Shown piece after piece: positions 1 through 10,954 of a DNA stretch of 64,000 nt; position 1 is the stretch's first letter, and every line of letters starts with the position of its first letter. A program made the translations under genes and the position numbers. Source of the stretch: Cupriavidus agavae (lineage in GTDB: Bacteria; Pseudomonadota; Gammaproteobacteria; Burkholderiales; Burkholderiaceae); NCBI RefSeq assembly GCF_004217045.1, contig NZ_SGXM01000001.1:1116001-1180000 (forward strand), written 5' to 3'. The notes beneath the pieces were generated by a model, which worked only from the letters and a program-made list of their open reading frames with translations, was not told where the DNA came from and ran no database searches.

Positions 1-41
1 GCGCCCAACTGGTGGCGCCGGGGCTGTCGGGCACGGCCTGA
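1..41 (+). CDS. uppS: 3' end of probable isoprenyl transferase (partial)
   Basis: Twelve codons in frame with a TGA stop at 39-41 run in from the left edge and end with the residues LSGTA. Nothing in so short a tail identifies the protein. The assignment to undecaprenyl diphosphate synthase rests only on the conserved betaproteobacterial order frr-uppS-cdsA-dxr-rseP-bamA, of which cdsA onward is present here. The 45-base gap to cdsA is compatible with one operon. Confidence 0.45.
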   Translation, partial: AQLVAPGLSGTA

Positions 42-86
42 TCCTGGCCGGAACCTCCACTTCACATCACGGGACACCGCAACCGC

Positions 87-908
87 ATGCTTCTTACCCG
101 CGTCATCACCGCCGTATGCCTGTTGCTGCTGATCCTGCCCATCCTGTTCCTGGCGCCGCCGGTCGCGCTCGGCGTGCTCGTCGTGGTGATCGTGGCGCTG
201 GCCGGCTGGGAGTTCGGCCGCCTGATCGGACTGGCCGGGCCCTGGCCGTATGTCTATGCGCTGGCCTGCCTGGCGGTGCTGCTCGGCGTCTTCCTGGCGG
301 CTGACGGTCCCGCCACCGAACTGCTCCTCAAGGCGTCGCTGGTGGCGTGGGGCGTGGCGCTGGTGCTGCTGGCACGGGGCGTGCGCAAGGCCACACCGGG
401 TTTCACGCTGCTCGGCGCGGTGCTCGGGCTGATCATGCTGCCGGCGTTCGGCCACGCCGTGATGGGGTTGCGGTTTGCCGGCGTTGGCGTACTGCTGACG
501 GCCGCCGTGCTGGTCTGGGCGGCCGACATCGGTGCCTATTTCGTAGGCAAGGCAATCGGCCGCCGCAAGCTGGCGCCGACCATCAGTCCCGGCAAGTCCT
601 GGGAAGGGGCCATCGGCGGCTGGCTGCTGGCGATGGCAGTGGCACTGGGCCTGGCGGCCAGCCACGCGTTTGCGCCCACCTGGTATTCGCTGATCGCCGA
701 CAAGGGCGGGCTCGGCCTGCTGGCCGTGCTGACCACGCTGCTGGTGGCCGCGAGCGTGGTGGGCGACCTGTTCGAGTCGCTGCTCAAGCGGCAGGTGGGC
801 ATGAAGGACAGCAGCCGCCTGCTGCCGGGCCATGGCGGCGTCCTGGACCGCATCGACGCGCTGATTCCGGTATTTCCGCTGGCAGCACTGCTGCTGACGT
901 GGGTCTGA
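87..908 (+). CDS. cdsA: Phosphatidate cytidylyltransferase (CDP-diglyceride synthase)
   Basis: The enzyme joins CTP and phosphatidic acid to make CDP-diacylglycerol, the branch-point precursor of all membrane phospholipids, in the inner membrane. The 273-residue protein is almost entirely hydrophobic, with about eight membrane segments. It ends with the CTP-transferase signature at residues 231-257 (SLLKRQ, then KD, then [10 protein letters not shown]). An SPGKSWEG stretch lies near residue 170. Length is normal for the family. It precedes dxr by 26 bases and belongs to the envelope operon. The ATG at 87 gives a hydrophobic N-terminus typical of the family. Confidence 0.96.
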   Translation: MLLTRVITAVCLLLLILPILFLAPPVALGVLVVVIVALAGWEFGRLIGLAGPWPYVYALACLAVLLGVFLAADGPATELLLKASLVAWGVALVLLARGVRKATPGFTLLGAVLGLIMLPAFGHAVMGLRFAGVGVLLTAAVLVWAADIGAYFVGKAIGRRKLAPTISPGKSWEGAIGGWLLAMAVALGLAASHAFAPTWYSLIADKGGLGLLAVLTTLLVAASVVGDLFESLLKRQVGMKDSSRLLPGHGGVLDRIDALIPVFPLAALLLTWV

Positions 909-934
909 TCAAAACTTTGAGTTTCACGGGTTCT

Positions 935-2113
935 ATGCAACGCATTACGATTCTGGGCGCCACGGGTTCGATTGGCGAGAGCACACTCGACGTGGTGCGC
1001 CGCCATCCGGACCGCTACACGGTGCACGCGCTCAGCGCCCATCGTCAGGTGGAAAAGCTGGCTGCGGCCTGCCGGGAGTTCCGGCCGGCCCGCGCGGTGG
1101 TAGGCTCCCCCGAGGCGGCCCGCGAACTGGAGTCGCTGCTGCGCAGCGCGGGCCTCTCCACCCAGGTCGAGCATGGTCCGGAAGCGCTCGAATCGATCGC
1201 CGCGGATGCCGGCACCGATGCGGTGATGGCGGCAATCGTCGGTGCGGCGGGGCTGCGTTCGTCGCTGGCCGCGGCCCGCGCCGGCAAGCGCGTGCTGCTG
1301 GCGAACAAGGAGTCGCTGGTCATGTCGGGCGGCATTTTCATGGACGCGGTGCGCGAGCACGGCGCCACGCTGCTGCCGATCGACAGCGAGCACAACGCCA
1401 TTTTCCAGTGCCTGCCGACCACCGATCCCCGCTATGGCATGGGCGTGTCCAAGGTGCTGCTGACCGCCTCGGGCGGCCCGTTCCGCACGCGCGACCCGTC
1501 CACGCTCCACGACATCACGCCCGACCAGGCCTGCGCGCACCCGAAGTGGGTGATGGGGCGCAAGATTTCGGTCGATTCGGCCACGATGATGAACAAGGGG
1601 CTCGAAGTGATCGAGGCCCATTGGCTGTTCGGCGCGCCGGCGGACCGGATCGAAGTGCTGATCCATCCGCAAAGCATCGTGCACTCGATGGTCGCGTACG
1701 CGGACGGCTCGGTGCTGGCGCAGCTCGGCAATCCTGACATGCGTACGCCGATCGCCTACGGCATGGCATACCCCGAGCGGATCGACTCGGGTGTCACGGC
1801 CCTTGATCTGACGCAGGCCGGCGGCCTGCATTTTGAGAATCCTGACCTTGAGCGCTTTCCCTGCCTTGGGCTAGCCTTTGAGGCGTTGCGTGCAGGCGGT
1901 CTGGCGCCTGCCGTGCTCAATGCCGCCAACGAGGTGGCCGTCGAGGCTTTCCTGGAAGGCGCTATCCGTTTTACCGACATCGCGCGCGTGGTGGATGCCG
2001 TGCTGGAACAGCCCGTGCAGGGCGCCGCCGACACGCTGGAAGGGGTGCTTGCCGCCGACGCCGAAGCGCGCCGGGCGGCACAGGCACTGCTGAAGACTCT
2101 GGCTACGCATTGA
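935..2113 (+). CDS. dxr: 1-deoxy-D-xylulose 5-phosphate reductoisomerase
   Basis: This is the second enzyme of the MEP pathway. It converts DXP to 2-C-methyl-D-erythritol 4-phosphate with NADPH and a divalent metal, and so feeds isoprenoid and undecaprenyl carrier synthesis. The 392-residue product begins [16 protein letters not shown], the N-terminal nucleotide-binding motif. Further typical stretches are NKESLV, the metal and substrate region [13 protein letters not shown] and [10 protein letters not shown]. The open frame extends upstream to 347 inside cdsA, but family alignment fixes the ATG at 935, just behind the cdsA stop. Confidence 0.97.
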   Translation: MQRITILGATGSIGESTLDVVRRHPDRYTVHALSAHRQVEKLAAACREFRPARAVVGSPEAARELESLLRSAGLSTQVEHGPEALESIAADAGTDAVMAAIVGAAGLRSSLAAARAGKRVLLANKESLVMSGGIFMDAVREHGATLLPIDSEHNAIFQCLPTTDPRYGMGVSKVLLTASGGPFRTRDPSTLHDITPDQACAHPKWVMGRKISVDSATMMNKGLEVIEAHWLFGAPADRIEVLIHPQSIVHSMVAYADGSVLAQLGNPDMRTPIAYGMAYPERIDSGVTALDLTQAGGLHFENPDLERFPCLGLAFEALRAGGLAPAVLNAANEVAVEAFLEGAIRFTDIARVVDAVLEQPVQGAADTLEGVLAADAEARRAAQALLKTLATH

Positions 2114-2154
2114 TCGATCTCGGCCCGGCCGGATCTGGAGAAGGGTGATTTGCC

Positions 2155-3552
2155 ATGCAAACTGTAATCGCGTTCATCGTCGCCCTATGTATCCTGATCT
2201 TCGTCCATGAGATGGGGCACTACCTGGCCGCCCGCGCCTGCGGCGTCAAGGTGCTGCGCTTCTCGATCGGATTCGGCAGGCCGCTGGCACGCTGGGTTGG
2301 CAAGGGGCCGGACAAGACCGAGTGGACGCTCGCCGCGATTCCGCTCGGCGGATACGTCAAGATGCTCGACGAACGCGAGCGCGATCCGGCAACCGATCCG
2401 CCGATCGACGCAGCCGAACTGCCGCGTGCGTTCAACCGGCAGCCAGTCGGCAAGCGATTCGTGATCGTGGCAGCAGGGCCGCTGGCCAACTTCGCGCTGG
2501 CCATTGCGCTGTACCTGGTACTGTTTGCCGGCGGCATGCAGGAGCCGGTGCCGGTGCTGGGCGCCCCGGCTGCGGGCACCGTGGCCGCCCAGGCCGGCGT
2601 CCGTGACGGCGACCGCGTGCTCTCGCTGACTGCCAATGGCGAGACCGAGCCGGTGAGGTCGTGGAACGACCTGCGCATGGCGGTCTTCTCGCAAGGTTTT
2701 GGCGATGCCCGGGCGGTGCTGCGCGTGCGCGGCGCCGATGGTGCCGAGCGCGAGGTGTCGCTGGGCCGCCTGCCCGATACGGGCGGCAATCCCGAGCAGG
2801 ACCCCCTCGTCACGCTGGGGCTGGCGCTCAAGGGCGGGCCGGTCAAGGTGACCGAGATCGTGCCGGATTCGGCTGCACAGCGGGCGGGCCTGAAGGCTGG
2901 CGACACGATCGCCACCTGGCAGGGCCAGCCGCTGACCCAGGCCGGCGAGCTGATCCGTGGCGTGCGCGCCCGGCCCGGGCAGGACGTCACGCTGGGCATC
3001 GAGCGGGGCGGGCAACGCTCGGATCTGGTCGTGAAGCTCGATGCGGCCCCGGGAGGCAAGCCCGCCACCGAAGGCGGGCCGGAGCCCACCGTTGGCAAGC
3101 TCGGTGCGGCGCTGAACCAGGCCGTGCAGACCGAGGTGGTACGTTACCCGGTGACGCAGGCGCTGGCCCGCGCGGCGGACCAGGTCTGGAGCACCAGCAC
3201 GCTGTCATTGAAGCTGCTCGGCAAGATGCTGGTCGGGCAGGCGTCGTTGCAGAATCTGAGCGGCCCGCTGACCGTGGCCGACTACGCCGGCCGTGCCGCG
3301 AACATGGGCTGGCAGCCTTTCATCAGTTTCCTGGCCTTGGTCAGTGTCAGCCTTGGTGTACTGAATTTGTTACCCATTCCGGTGCTGGATGGGGGGCATT
3401 TGCTGTATTATTGCGTGGAATTTTTGACTGGCAAGCCTGTACCAGACCACTGGCAAGCGATGCTGCAGAAGGTCGGCGTCGCCTGCATCTTGCTCCTGAC
3501 TTCACTCGCTTTATTCAATGACGTCAGCCGACTGTTTCTTGCGCGCGGCTAG
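2155..3552 (+). CDS. rseP: RIP metalloprotease RseP (site-2 protease)
   Basis: An inner-membrane zinc protease that performs the second cut of anti-sigma factors such as RseA and clears remnant signal peptides. The zinc motif HEMGH is at residues 18-22 in the first membrane segment. Two PDZ domains follow (about 120-200 and 205-290), and the second metal-binding motif LDGGH lies in a C-terminal membrane segment preceded by NLLPIPV. Length is 465 residues, normal for the family. The ATG at 2155 has a GAGAAGGG ribosome site. Its place just before bamA is conserved and fits its role in envelope stress. Confidence 0.96.
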   Translation: MQTVIAFIVALCILIFVHEMGHYLAARACGVKVLRFSIGFGRPLARWVGKGPDKTEWTLAAIPLGGYVKMLDERERDPATDPPIDAAELPRAFNRQPVGKRFVIVAAGPLANFALAIALYLVLFAGGMQEPVPVLGAPAAGTVAAQAGVRDGDRVLSLTANGETEPVRSWNDLRMAVFSQGFGDARAVLRVRGADGAEREVSLGRLPDTGGNPEQDPLVTLGLALKGGPVKVTEIVPDSAAQRAGLKAGDTIATWQGQPLTQAGELIRGVRARPGQDVTLGIERGGQRSDLVVKLDAAPGGKPATEGGPEPTVGKLGAALNQAVQTEVVRYPVTQALARAADQVWSTSTLSLKLLGKMLVGQASLQNLSGPLTVADYAGRAANMGWQPFISFLALVSVSLGVLNLLPIPVLDGGHLLYYCVEFLTGKPVPDHWQAMLQKVGVACILLLTSLALFNDVSRLFLARG

Positions 3553-3682
3553 TTTCGCGCAGCCGGAAACGCCAGTCGGCCGGGGCAGCCGTTTTTCCGG
3601 GGGGGCATTATCCCGCCGGAGAGAGCAGTCGTGCCGGCGTTGTCGGGCCTGACTGGAAACGGCACTGGAGCCAATACCCTGC

Positions 3683-6022
3683 ATGAAATCGATGAGGAAG
3701 AGGGGATCGACTTTGATCAGAAATAAGCGCATCTCGCTGGGCTTGCTGACGAGTGCCATTATTGCTGCGTGGAGCCCGGCGGGCTGGGCCGCAGATCCGT
3801 TCGTGGTCAGGGATATCCGCGTTGAGGGCCTGCAGCGCGTGGAGCCGGGCACCGTGTTCGGCTACCTGCCGGTCCGCGTCGGCGAGACCTTCACCGACGA
3901 CAAGGGCGCGGACGCCATCCGTGCGCTCTACAATACCGGTTTCTTCAAGGACGTGCAGATCCGCGCCGAGGACGGCGTGCTGGTCGTGCAGGTGGAGGAA
4001 CGCCCGGCGATCTCCCAGCTGGAGTTCGTGGGCATCAAGGAATTCGACAAGGACACGCTGCGCCGCTCGCTGCGTGCCGTTGGCGTTGCCGAGGCGCGGT
4101 ATTACGACAAGGCGCTGATCGACAAGGCCGAGCAGGAACTCAAGCGCCAGTACGTGGCGCGCGGCTACTACGCCGCCGATGTCCAGACCACCGTGACCCC
4201 GGTCGACCGCAACCGCGTGTCCGTGGTGTTCAACGTGGAAGAGGGCCCGGTCGCCAAGATCCGCCAGATCAATATCGTCGGCAACAAGGCGTTCAAGGAA
4301 AGCACGCTGCGCGACGAAATGCAGCTTTCCACGCCGAACTGGCTGTCGTGGTACACCAAGAACGACCTGTACTCGAAGCAGAAGCTCACGGCTGATCTGG
4401 AGGCGCTGCGCTCGTACTACCTGAACCGCGGTTATCTGGAATTCCAGATCGAATCGACGCAGGTGTCGATCACTCCGGACAAGAAGGACATCTACCTGAC
4501 GCTGAATATCAGCGAGGGCGAACAGTTCAAGGTTTCGGATATCCGCCTGGCCGGCGAACTGCTCGGCAAGCAGGAGGAAATGGAGAAGTTGCTCAAGCTC
4601 AAGAAGGGCGACATTTTCTCCTCCGAAAAGCTGACGGCCAGCACCAAGTCCATCACGGACCTGCTTGGCACCTACGGCTATGCTTTCACCACGATCAACC
4701 CGCAGCCGCAGATCGACAAGGAAAAGCGCGAAGTGGCGCTGACCCTGATGGTCGATCCGGGCCGCCGCGTCTATGTGCGCCGCGTGAACGTGGTCGGCAA
4801 CAGCAAGACGCGGGACGAGGTGGTGCGCCGCGAAATGCGCCAGATGGAAAGCTCGTGGTTCGACAGCGAGAAGCTGCAGCAGTCGCAGGCGCGTATCAAC
4901 CGTACCGGCTACTTCACGGACACCAACATCACGACCGAGGACGTGGCCGGCGCGCCCGACCAGGTCGACGTGAACGTGAACGTGACCGAGAAGCCGACCG
5001 GCCAGATCAGCCTGGGCCTGGGCTTCTCGTCGACCGACAAGCTCGTGCTGCAGGCCGGCCTGCGCCAGGACAACGTGTTCGGCTCCGGTACCAGCCTCGG
5101 CCTGGACGTCAACACCGCCAAGTCGTTCCGTACCATTGCGCTGACGCAGTACGACCCGTACTTCACGGTGGACGGGATCAGCCGCTCGACCGACATCTAC
5201 TATCGTACGTCGCGCCCGCTGTACTACACGGGCGACCAGGACTACAAGATCGTCTCGGCCGGCGGCGGCTTCAAGTTCGGCGTGCCGTTCTCGGAGAACG
5301 ATACCGTGTTCTTCGGTATCGGCTACGAACGCACGCAGGTCTACACGTCGGTCAACACGCCGAGCCAGTACCAGGCATGGCTGCAGAAGATCGGCAAGAA
5401 CAGCGGCGATCCGATCAACAACTTCCCGTTCACGATCGGCTGGGCGCGGGACCGCCGCGACAGCGCGCTGATCCCGACCAAGGGCCCGTACACGCAGGCC
5501 AACCTCGAAATCGGCGTGCCGGGCGGTGATACGCAGTACTATCGCGCCAGCTTCCAGCAACAGTATTTCTACCCGCTGTCGAAGGCCTTCACGCTGGCCT
5601 TCAACGGTGAAGTGGCCTATGGTCACGGCTACGGCGATACGCCGTTCCCGGTGTTCAAGTACTTCTACGCCGGCGGTATCGGTTCGGTGCGGGGCTACCA
5701 GACCAGCACGCTCGGTCCGAAGGACCAGAACGGCAACCCGGTGGGTGGCGCCTCGAAGCTGATCGGTAACGTGGAATTCGTGTTCCCGCTGCCGGGCTCG
5801 GGTGTGGACCGTACACTGCGCCTGTTCACGTTCTTCGACTTTGGTAACGTGTATCAGGAAGGCGCACCGATCACTTTCAGCGACCTGAAGTATTCGACCG
5901 GTTTCGGCCTGTCGTGGCTGTCGCCGATCGGTCCGCTCAAGGTCAGCATGGGCTTCCCGCTGAAGAAGGACGACACGGACAAGGTCCAGCGGTTCCAGTT
6001 CCAGATCGGCACCGCGTTCTGA
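3683..6022 (+). CDS. bamA: Outer membrane protein assembly factor BamA
   Basis: This is the central Omp85 component that folds and inserts beta-barrel proteins into the outer membrane. The 779-residue frame has an N-terminal signal peptide ending near [10 protein letters not shown]. Five POTRA repeats follow (roughly 40-440), then a 16-strand barrel. The barrel contains the lid-loop motif VRGY and ends in the phenylalanine typical of outer membrane barrels (QIGTAF). The start is uncertain: ATG codons at 3683 and 3692 are possible. A TTG at 3713 has the best ribosome site (GAGGAAGAGGGG, about 8 bases upstream) and gives a more usual signal peptide. It is followed by skp at 20 bases. Confidence 0.97.
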   Translation: MKSMRKRGSTLIRNKRISLGLLTSAIIAAWSPAGWAADPFVVRDIRVEGLQRVEPGTVFGYLPVRVGETFTDDKGADAIRALYNTGFFKDVQIRAEDGVLVVQVEERPAISQLEFVGIKEFDKDTLRRSLRAVGVAEARYYDKALIDKAEQELKRQYVARGYYAADVQTTVTPVDRNRVSVVFNVEEGPVAKIRQINIVGNKAFKESTLRDEMQLSTPNWLSWYTKNDLYSKQKLTADLEALRSYYLNRGYLEFQIESTQVSITPDKKDIYLTLNISEGEQFKVSDIRLAGELLGKQEEMEKLLKLKKGDIFSSEKLTASTKSITDLLGTYGYAFTTINPQPQIDKEKREVALTLMVDPGRRVYVRRVNVVGNSKTRDEVVRREMRQMESSWFDSEKLQQSQARINRTGYFTDTNITTEDVAGAPDQVDVNVNVTEKPTGQISLGLGFSSTDKLVLQAGLRQDNVFGSGTSLGLDVNTAKSFRTIALTQYDPYFTVDGISRSTDIYYRTSRPLYYTGDQDYKIVSAGGGFKFGVPFSENDTVFFGIGYERTQVYTSVNTPSQYQAWLQKIGKNSGDPINNFPFTIGWARDRRDSALIPTKGPYTQANLEIGVPGGDTQYYRASFQQQYFYPLSKAFTLAFNGEVAYGHGYGDTPFPVFKYFYAGGIGSVRGYQTSTLGPKDQNGNPVGGASKLIGNVEFVFPLPGSGVDRTLRLFTFFDFGNVYQEGAPITFSDLKYSTGFGLSWLSPIGPLKVSMGFPLKKDDTDKVQRFQFQIGTAF

Positions 6023-6042
6023 TCCCCACAAGGATTTGTTTG

Positions 6043-6570
6043 ATGAAACTGCATACTCCACTGATGAAATCCCTGAGCGCGGCTGCTCTGGCCGCAGTGG
6101 CCCTGAGCGCGGCAGCGCCGGCGATGGCTCAGGAAACGCGCATTGCCGCGGTGAACTCGGAACGTATCCTGCGTGATTCGCAGCCCGCCAAGGTTGCCCA
6201 GGTCAAGCTCGAGCAAGAGTTCTCGAAGCGTGACCGCGAGCTGCAGGACATGGCCCAGAAGATCAAGGGGCTGGCCGACAAGCTGGACAAGGACACTGCC
6301 GTGCTGGCCGATGCGGACCGCCAGCGTCGACAGCGTGAGGTGGCCGACCTGGACCGCGAGTTCCAGCGCAAGCAGCGCGAGTTCCGCGAGGACCTGAACC
6401 AGCGCCGCAACGAGGAACTGGCCCAGGTGCTGGAGCGCGCCAACCGCGTGATCCGTCAACTGGCCGAGCAGCGCAAGTACGATCTGATCGTGCAGGAAGC
6501 GGTCTACGTGAACCCGCGCATCGATATCACGGATGACGTGATGAAGGCGCTGAACGCCGGCGCGAAGTAA
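6043..6570 (+). CDS. skp: Periplasmic chaperone Skp/OmpH family
   Basis: A periplasmic chaperone that holds unfolded outer membrane proteins on their way to BamA. The 175-residue product has a cleavable signal peptide ending APAMAQ. A long charged coiled-coil rich in Lys, Arg, Glu and Gln (about 45-140) matches the tentacle-like helices of the family. The open frame reaches further upstream inside bamA. The ATG at 6043 is chosen because the signal peptide begins there and an AAGGA site lies upstream. Position between bamA and lpxD is the conserved proteobacterial arrangement. Confidence 0.93.
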   Translation: MKLHTPLMKSLSAAALAAVALSAAAPAMAQETRIAAVNSERILRDSQPAKVAQVKLEQEFSKRDRELQDMAQKIKGLADKLDKDTAVLADADRQRRQREVADLDREFQRKQREFREDLNQRRNEELAQVLERANRVIRQLAEQRKYDLIVQEAVYVNPRIDITDDVMKALNAGAK

Positions 6571-6626
6571 TCGCGGCCACGTCCCAGCGCAGTCACCGTT
6601 TTTCGTTTTTTCAAGGAAGTACCGCC

Positions 6627-7736
6627 ATGCAGACACCCACACTGGGTCAGCTCGCCACCGAATACGGCGCGCAGGTTGTGGGTGATCCCGACCTGCCCGT
6701 GCGCGGTCTGGCGCCGCTCGACCAGGCCGGTTCCGGCGATCTGTCGTTCCTCTCCAATCCGCTGTACCAGGCGCAGGCGCTGGCTTCGAAAGCCGGCGCC
6801 GTCATCGTTTCGCCTGCGGATCTGGAACGCATCCGGGCCGAAGGCCACGCCGAGGGGCGCAACTGGCTGGTGGCGCGCAACCCGTATGTCTGCTTTGCAC
6901 GCGTGGCGCAGCGGTTCGACCGCGAGGCCAACCTTGACCCGCGCGTGGGCATCGACGCCCGCGCCACGGTGGCGGTTGACGCCATCGTGCCGGCTTCGTG
7001 CTTCATCGGCCCGAATGTCGTGATCGAGGCGGGTGCCCGGCTCGGCGAGCGTGTCCGCATCCTCGCAAATGCCTTTATCGGCGCAGGCGCGGAGATCGGC
7101 GAAGATACGCTCATCTACGCGAACGTTTCTGTCTATCATCGTTGCGTGGTGGGCGCGCGCAACATCCTGCACAGCGGGGCGGTGATCGGTGCCGATGGCT
7201 TCGGGTTCGCACCCGATATCGGCCCGGCCGGCGTCGAGTACGTCAAGATTCCGCAGGTGGGACGGGCGGTGCTGGGCAATGACGTCGAGATCGGCGCCAA
7301 CAGCTGCGTGGATCGCGGCGCCATGGCCGACACCGTGATCGAGGACGGCTGCAAGATCGACAATCAGGTACAGATTGCGCACAACGTCCATGTGGGCGCG
7401 CATACCGTGATTGCCGGGACGGCGGCGGTGTCGGGCAGCACCCGGATTGGCAAGTTCTGCGTCATTGGCGGCGCGGCCAATTTTTCGGGCCATCTGAATA
7501 TCGCCGACCGGACCACGGTGTCCGGCGGCACGTCGATTACCAAATCGATAACAAAACCCGGTGGGCATTTCACCAGCGTGTTCCCGTTCACGTCGCATGG
7601 CGAATGGGAGCGCAATGCAGCCATCGTGCGCGGCTTGTCGAAGCTGCGCGAGCGAGTAATGCAGCTGGAACGCCGCCTGCGCGGCGCGCCGGCCGGGTCC
7701 GATAGCAACAAACAAGACGAAGAGAGATCATCATGA
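6627..7736 (+). CDS. lpxD: UDP-3-O-(3-hydroxyacyl)glucosamine N-acyltransferase
   Basis: The third step of lipid A synthesis, adding the second 3-hydroxyacyl chain from acyl-ACP to UDP-3-O-acylglucosamine. The protein (369 residues) has an N-terminal uridine-binding domain (about 1-105). A left-handed beta-helix of hexapeptide repeats follows ([25 protein letters not shown] and so on), then a C-terminal helix. The histidine-rich [11 protein letters not shown] segment lies in the catalytic part of the helix. It overlaps fabZ by four bases (ATGA), so translation is probably coupled. An AAGGAAGT ribosome site precedes the ATG. Confidence 0.97.
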   Translation: MQTPTLGQLATEYGAQVVGDPDLPVRGLAPLDQAGSGDLSFLSNPLYQAQALASKAGAVIVSPADLERIRAEGHAEGRNWLVARNPYVCFARVAQRFDREANLDPRVGIDARATVAVDAIVPASCFIGPNVVIEAGARLGERVRILANAFIGAGAEIGEDTLIYANVSVYHRCVVGARNILHSGAVIGADGFGFAPDIGPAGVEYVKIPQVGRAVLGNDVEIGANSCVDRGAMADTVIEDGCKIDNQVQIAHNVHVGAHTVIAGTAAVSGSTRIGKFCVIGGAANFSGHLNIADRTTVSGGTSITKSITKPGGHFTSVFPFTSHGEWERNAAIVRGLSKLRERVMQLERRLRGAPAGSDSNKQDEERSS

Positions 7737-8185
7737 CAGCCTCCGATATCGACATCCGCAAGATCCTGAAGCTGCTGCCGCACCGCTACCCGATCCTGCT
7801 GGTCGACCGGGTGCTCGAGTTCGAGCCGCAGAAGCGCATCAAGACCCTGAAGAACGTGACGATCAACGAGCCGTACTTCATGGGCCATTTCCCGGAGCAG
7901 CCGGTCATGCCCGGCGTGATGATCCTCGAGGCGCTGGCCCAGTCGGCCGGCCTGCTGACGTTTGGCGCGGACATGGAGCGCAAGGAAGGGGCGCTGTACT
8001 ACTTCGTCGGCATCGATGGCGCACGCTTCAAGCGCGTGGTGTACCCGGGCGACCAGCTGCACCTGAACGTCACCGTGGAACGCTACATCCGCGGGATCTG
8101 GAAATTCAAGGCCAATGCCACCGTCGACGGCGAAGTTGCCTGCGAAGCCGAGCTGATGTGCACGGTCAAGCAGGCCGACGCCTGA
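7733..8185 (+). CDS. fabZ: 3-hydroxyacyl-ACP dehydratase FabZ
   Basis: This enzyme dehydrates 3-hydroxyacyl-ACP in fatty acid elongation and competes with LpxA and LpxD for the same substrates, which explains its place between their genes. The 150-residue hot-dog-fold protein shows the N-terminal [13 protein letters not shown] motif and the active-site region [20 protein letters not shown], containing the catalytic His and Glu. Its ATG overlaps the lpxD stop. The length is typical. Confidence 0.97.
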   Translation: MTASDIDIRKILKLLPHRYPILLVDRVLEFEPQKRIKTLKNVTINEPYFMGHFPEQPVMPGVMILEALAQSAGLLTFGADMERKEGALYYFVGIDGARFKRVVYPGDQLHLNVTVERYIRGIWKFKANATVDGEVACEAELMCTVKQADA

Positions 8186-8228
8186 TTGCCCCGTCTCGGG
8201 ACCCAACCGCAAGTACAGGACACGACGC

Positions 8229-9032
8229 ATGACGAAAATCCACCCCTCCGCACTGGTCGATCCGAAGGCTGAACTGGCTGGCGACGTCGAGGTTGGCCCG
8301 TTCTCGATCATCGGGCCGAACGTTCGCATCGGCAGTGGCACGCGGGTTGGCTCGCATACCACGGTCGAGGGTTATACGACTATCGGCGAAGGTAACCGCA
8401 TCGGACCGTATGCTTCGGTGGGCGGCGTGCCGCAGGACATGAAGTACGCCAATGAGCCGACCCGGCTTGAAATTGGCGACCGCAACACCATCCGCGAATT
8501 CACGACGATCCACACCGGTACCGTGCAGGACCGCGGCGTGACCAGTCTCGGCAACGACAACTGGATCATGGCGTATGTGCACATTGCCCATGACTGCCGC
8601 GTTGGCAACCACACGGTGTTCTCCAGCAACGCGCAGATCGCCGGGCACGTGGAAGTGGGCGACTGGGCGATCCTGGGCGGCATGAGCGGCGTCCACCAGT
8701 TCGTCCGGATCGGCGCGCACGCCATGCTGGGCGGCGCTTCGGCGCTGGTGCAGGACGTGCCGCCGTTCGTGATCGCGGCCAGCGACAAGAACGGCAACAA
8801 GGCCACCCCCCACGGCATCAACGTGGAAGGGCTGCGCCGCCGTGGTTTTGACGCCGCGCAAATTGCGTCGCTGCGCCAGGCATACAAGCTGCTCTACAAG
8901 TCGGATTTGAGCTTCGATGACGCGCGCAACGAAATTGCCACGATGCTCGGCCAGACCGATGCGGAAACGGGCGCGCCGCTGAAGTCGTTCGTGGAATTCC
9001 TGGCCGCTACCCAGCGCGGCATCGTTCGCTGA
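8229..9032 (+). CDS. lpxA: UDP-N-acetylglucosamine acyltransferase
   Basis: The first enzyme of lipid A synthesis, moving a 3-hydroxyacyl chain from ACP to the 3-OH of UDP-GlcNAc in the cytosol. The 267-residue product opens with hexapeptide repeats ([20 protein letters not shown]). It carries the [11 protein letters not shown] segment with the catalytic histidine, followed by [13 protein letters not shown] and a helical C-terminal domain. It lies 43 bases after fabZ and 12 bases before lpxB, in the usual lpxD-fabZ-lpxA-lpxB order. Confidence 0.97.
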   Translation: MTKIHPSALVDPKAELAGDVEVGPFSIIGPNVRIGSGTRVGSHTTVEGYTTIGEGNRIGPYASVGGVPQDMKYANEPTRLEIGDRNTIREFTTIHTGTVQDRGVTSLGNDNWIMAYVHIAHDCRVGNHTVFSSNAQIAGHVEVGDWAILGGMSGVHQFVRIGAHAMLGGASALVQDVPPFVIAASDKNGNKATPHGINVEGLRRRGFDAAQIASLRQAYKLLYKSDLSFDDARNEIATMLGQTDAETGAPLKSFVEFLAATQRGIVR

Positions 9033-9044
9033 TCCAGGCCGCAC

Positions 9045-10253
9045 ATGGCTGAGGTTGCGATGCAGGCCGCGCTTCCCGTCGACGGGATGGCGCAAACGAA
9101 CAAGCGGGGCACGATCGCCATGGTCGCCGGCGAGGCATCGGGCGATCTGCTCGCGTCGCTGCTGCTTGGCGGGCTGCAAAGCCGGCTGGGCGAGACGGTC
9201 AACTATGCCGGCATCGGCGGTCGCCGGATGATGGCGCAAGGCTTTGTGTCGCATTGGCCGATGGACACGCTGTCGGTCAACGGTTATGTCGAAGTCCTGG
9301 GTTCGCTGCGCGAGATCCTCGCGACGCGCCGGGCCATCCGCGAGCAACTGATCGCCCAGCCACCGCTGTGTTTCATCGGCGTCGACGCGCCAGATTTCAA
9401 TTTCGGACTCGAAGTGCCGTTGCGCCGCGCCGGCATTCCGGTGGTGCACTTCGTCAGCCCGTCGATCTGGGCCTGGCGCGGCGGACGCATCCGGACGATC
9501 GCCCGCGCAGTGGACCATATCCTCTGCCTGTTTCCGTTCGAACCCGAGATCTACGCCAAGGCGGGCATTCCGGCGACGTATGTCGGGCATCCGCTGGCCG
9601 ACGTGATCCCCATGGTTCCCGACGTCGCCGGCGCCCGCGCCACGCTCGGCCTGCCGGCGGGCAAGCGTATCGTCGCGGTGCTGCCGGGCAGCCGCCAGTC
9701 GGAAGTCCGGAATCTCGGCGCCACATTCTTCGAGGCAATGGCCCGGATGCACCGGATGGATGGCAACCTGGCGTTCGTGCTGCCTGCGGCCAGTCCGGCG
9801 CTGCGTGAGATCATCGCCGGGCAGCACGCACAGCATTCCGAACTCGATCTGACGATTGTGGATGGGCAGTCACATTTGGCCATGGAAGCCGCCGATGTGG
9901 TATTGCTGGCGAGCGGCACGGCCACGCTGGAAGCTGCGCTGTACAAGAAGCCAATGGTCATTTCGTACAAGGTGCCCTGGCTGACAGCGCAGATCATGAA
10001 GCGGCAGGGCTACCTGCCGTACGTCGGCCTGCCTAATATTCTGTCAGGACGTTTCGTCGTGCCCGAACTGCTGCAGGACGATGCCACGCCCGAGGCGCTG
10101 GCCCGCGAAACGCTGCTCCAACTCAATGACGAGGGCAACGTGGCGTTCCTGCGCGAACATTTCACCGCCATGCACCAGACGCTGAAGCGCGATACGGCCA
10201 ACCTGGCCGCCGGCGTGGTGGTCGACCTGATGCACAGCCGGGGAGTGCGCTGA
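9045..10253 (+). CDS. lpxB: Lipid-A-disaccharide synthase
   Basis: A family 19 glycosyltransferase that condenses UDP-2,3-diacylglucosamine with lipid X to give the tetraacyl disaccharide of lipid A at the inner membrane. The 402-residue protein has the N-terminal [16 protein letters not shown] motif (about residue 25). It also shows [11 protein letters not shown], the [11 protein letters not shown] stretch and the second-domain nucleotide-binding LPGSRQSEV. About 20 N-terminal residues precede the conserved core, so an internal ATG nearer 9120 cannot be excluded. Its stop overlaps the rnhB start (TGATG). Confidence 0.96.
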   Translation: MAEVAMQAALPVDGMAQTNKRGTIAMVAGEASGDLLASLLLGGLQSRLGETVNYAGIGGRRMMAQGFVSHWPMDTLSVNGYVEVLGSLREILATRRAIREQLIAQPPLCFIGVDAPDFNFGLEVPLRRAGIPVVHFVSPSIWAWRGGRIRTIARAVDHILCLFPFEPEIYAKAGIPATYVGHPLADVIPMVPDVAGARATLGLPAGKRIVAVLPGSRQSEVRNLGATFFEAMARMHRMDGNLAFVLPAASPALREIIAGQHAQHSELDLTIVDGQSHLAMEAADVVLLASGTATLEAALYKKPMVISYKVPWLTAQIMKRQGYLPYVGLPNILSGRFVVPELLQDDATPEALARETLLQLNDEGNVAFLREHFTAMHQTLKRDTANLAAGVVVDLMHSRGVR

Positions 10254-10945
10254 TGGCCCGGCCGAAAGCCGCCGCGACGGCGCAACTCGGACTCGAACTG
10301 ACGCAGACCGTGGCGGTCGTGCAGCGCCTGTGCGGCGTGGACGAGGCCGGACGTGGACCGCTGGCCGGCCCGGTCTACGCTGCGGCGGTAATTCTCAACC
10401 CCGAGCGCCAGGTCCGCGGACTGGCGGATTCCAAGATTCTCACGGCCGAGAAGCGCGAGACGCTGTTCGAGCGGATCTGCGAGCGCGCGCTGGGCTGGCA
10501 TATCGCGTTTGCAACCGTCGAGGAGATCGATTCGATCAACATCCTCCACGCATCGATGCTGGCCATGCGGCGCGCCGTGCAGGGGCTGGCAGCCAGCGGG
10601 GTGGTGCCGGATCTGGTGCAGGTCGATGGCAATCGCTGTCCCGAAGTGCCGTTCCCGGTGGAAGCGATCGTCAAGGGCGATGCCAAGGTGCGCGCCATCT
10701 CGGCGGCGTCGATCCTGGCTAAGGTGGCGCGCGACCGCAATCTGGTCGAGTTGCACCACCAGTATCCGCAGTACGGGTTCGACAGCCACTTCGGCTACCC
10801 GACGCCCCAGCATTTTGCCGCCCTGGACAAGCACGGCGCCACGCCCCATCACCGGCGATCGTTCGCCCCGGTCCGGCAGGCGCTCGAGCGCGAACGCGCC
10901 GCGCTTCAGGTGCAGGCCGTGAGCGCCGATGCGCCGCCTTTTTGA
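10253..10945 (+). CDS. rnhB: Ribonuclease HII
   Basis: This enzyme cuts the RNA strand of RNA-DNA hybrids and removes single misincorporated ribonucleotides. The 230-residue protein carries the catalytic DEAGRGP motif near residue 29 ([15 protein letters not shown] reading). It also has VQVDGNRCP, the acidic region around [19 protein letters not shown], and the [15 protein letters not shown] substrate-binding stretch. The ATG overlaps the lpxB stop by one base, so it is the tail of the lpx operon, as in related genomes. Confidence 0.96.
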   Translation: MARPKAAATAQLGLELTQTVAVVQRLCGVDEAGRGPLAGPVYAAAVILNPERQVRGLADSKILTAEKRETLFERICERALGWHIAFATVEEIDSINILHASMLAMRRAVQGLAASGVVPDLVQVDGNRCPEVPFPVEAIVKGDAKVRAISAASILAKVARDRNLVELHHQYPQYGFDSHFGYPTPQHFAALDKHGATPHHRRSFAPVRQALERERAALQVQAVSADAPPF

Positions 10946-10954
10946 GATCCGCTC

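Noticed and set aside
3608..6061. 817-codon open frame opposite bamA
   Set aside because: Composition is dominated by Arg, Val, His and Leu as expected from reading bamA backwards; no family features.
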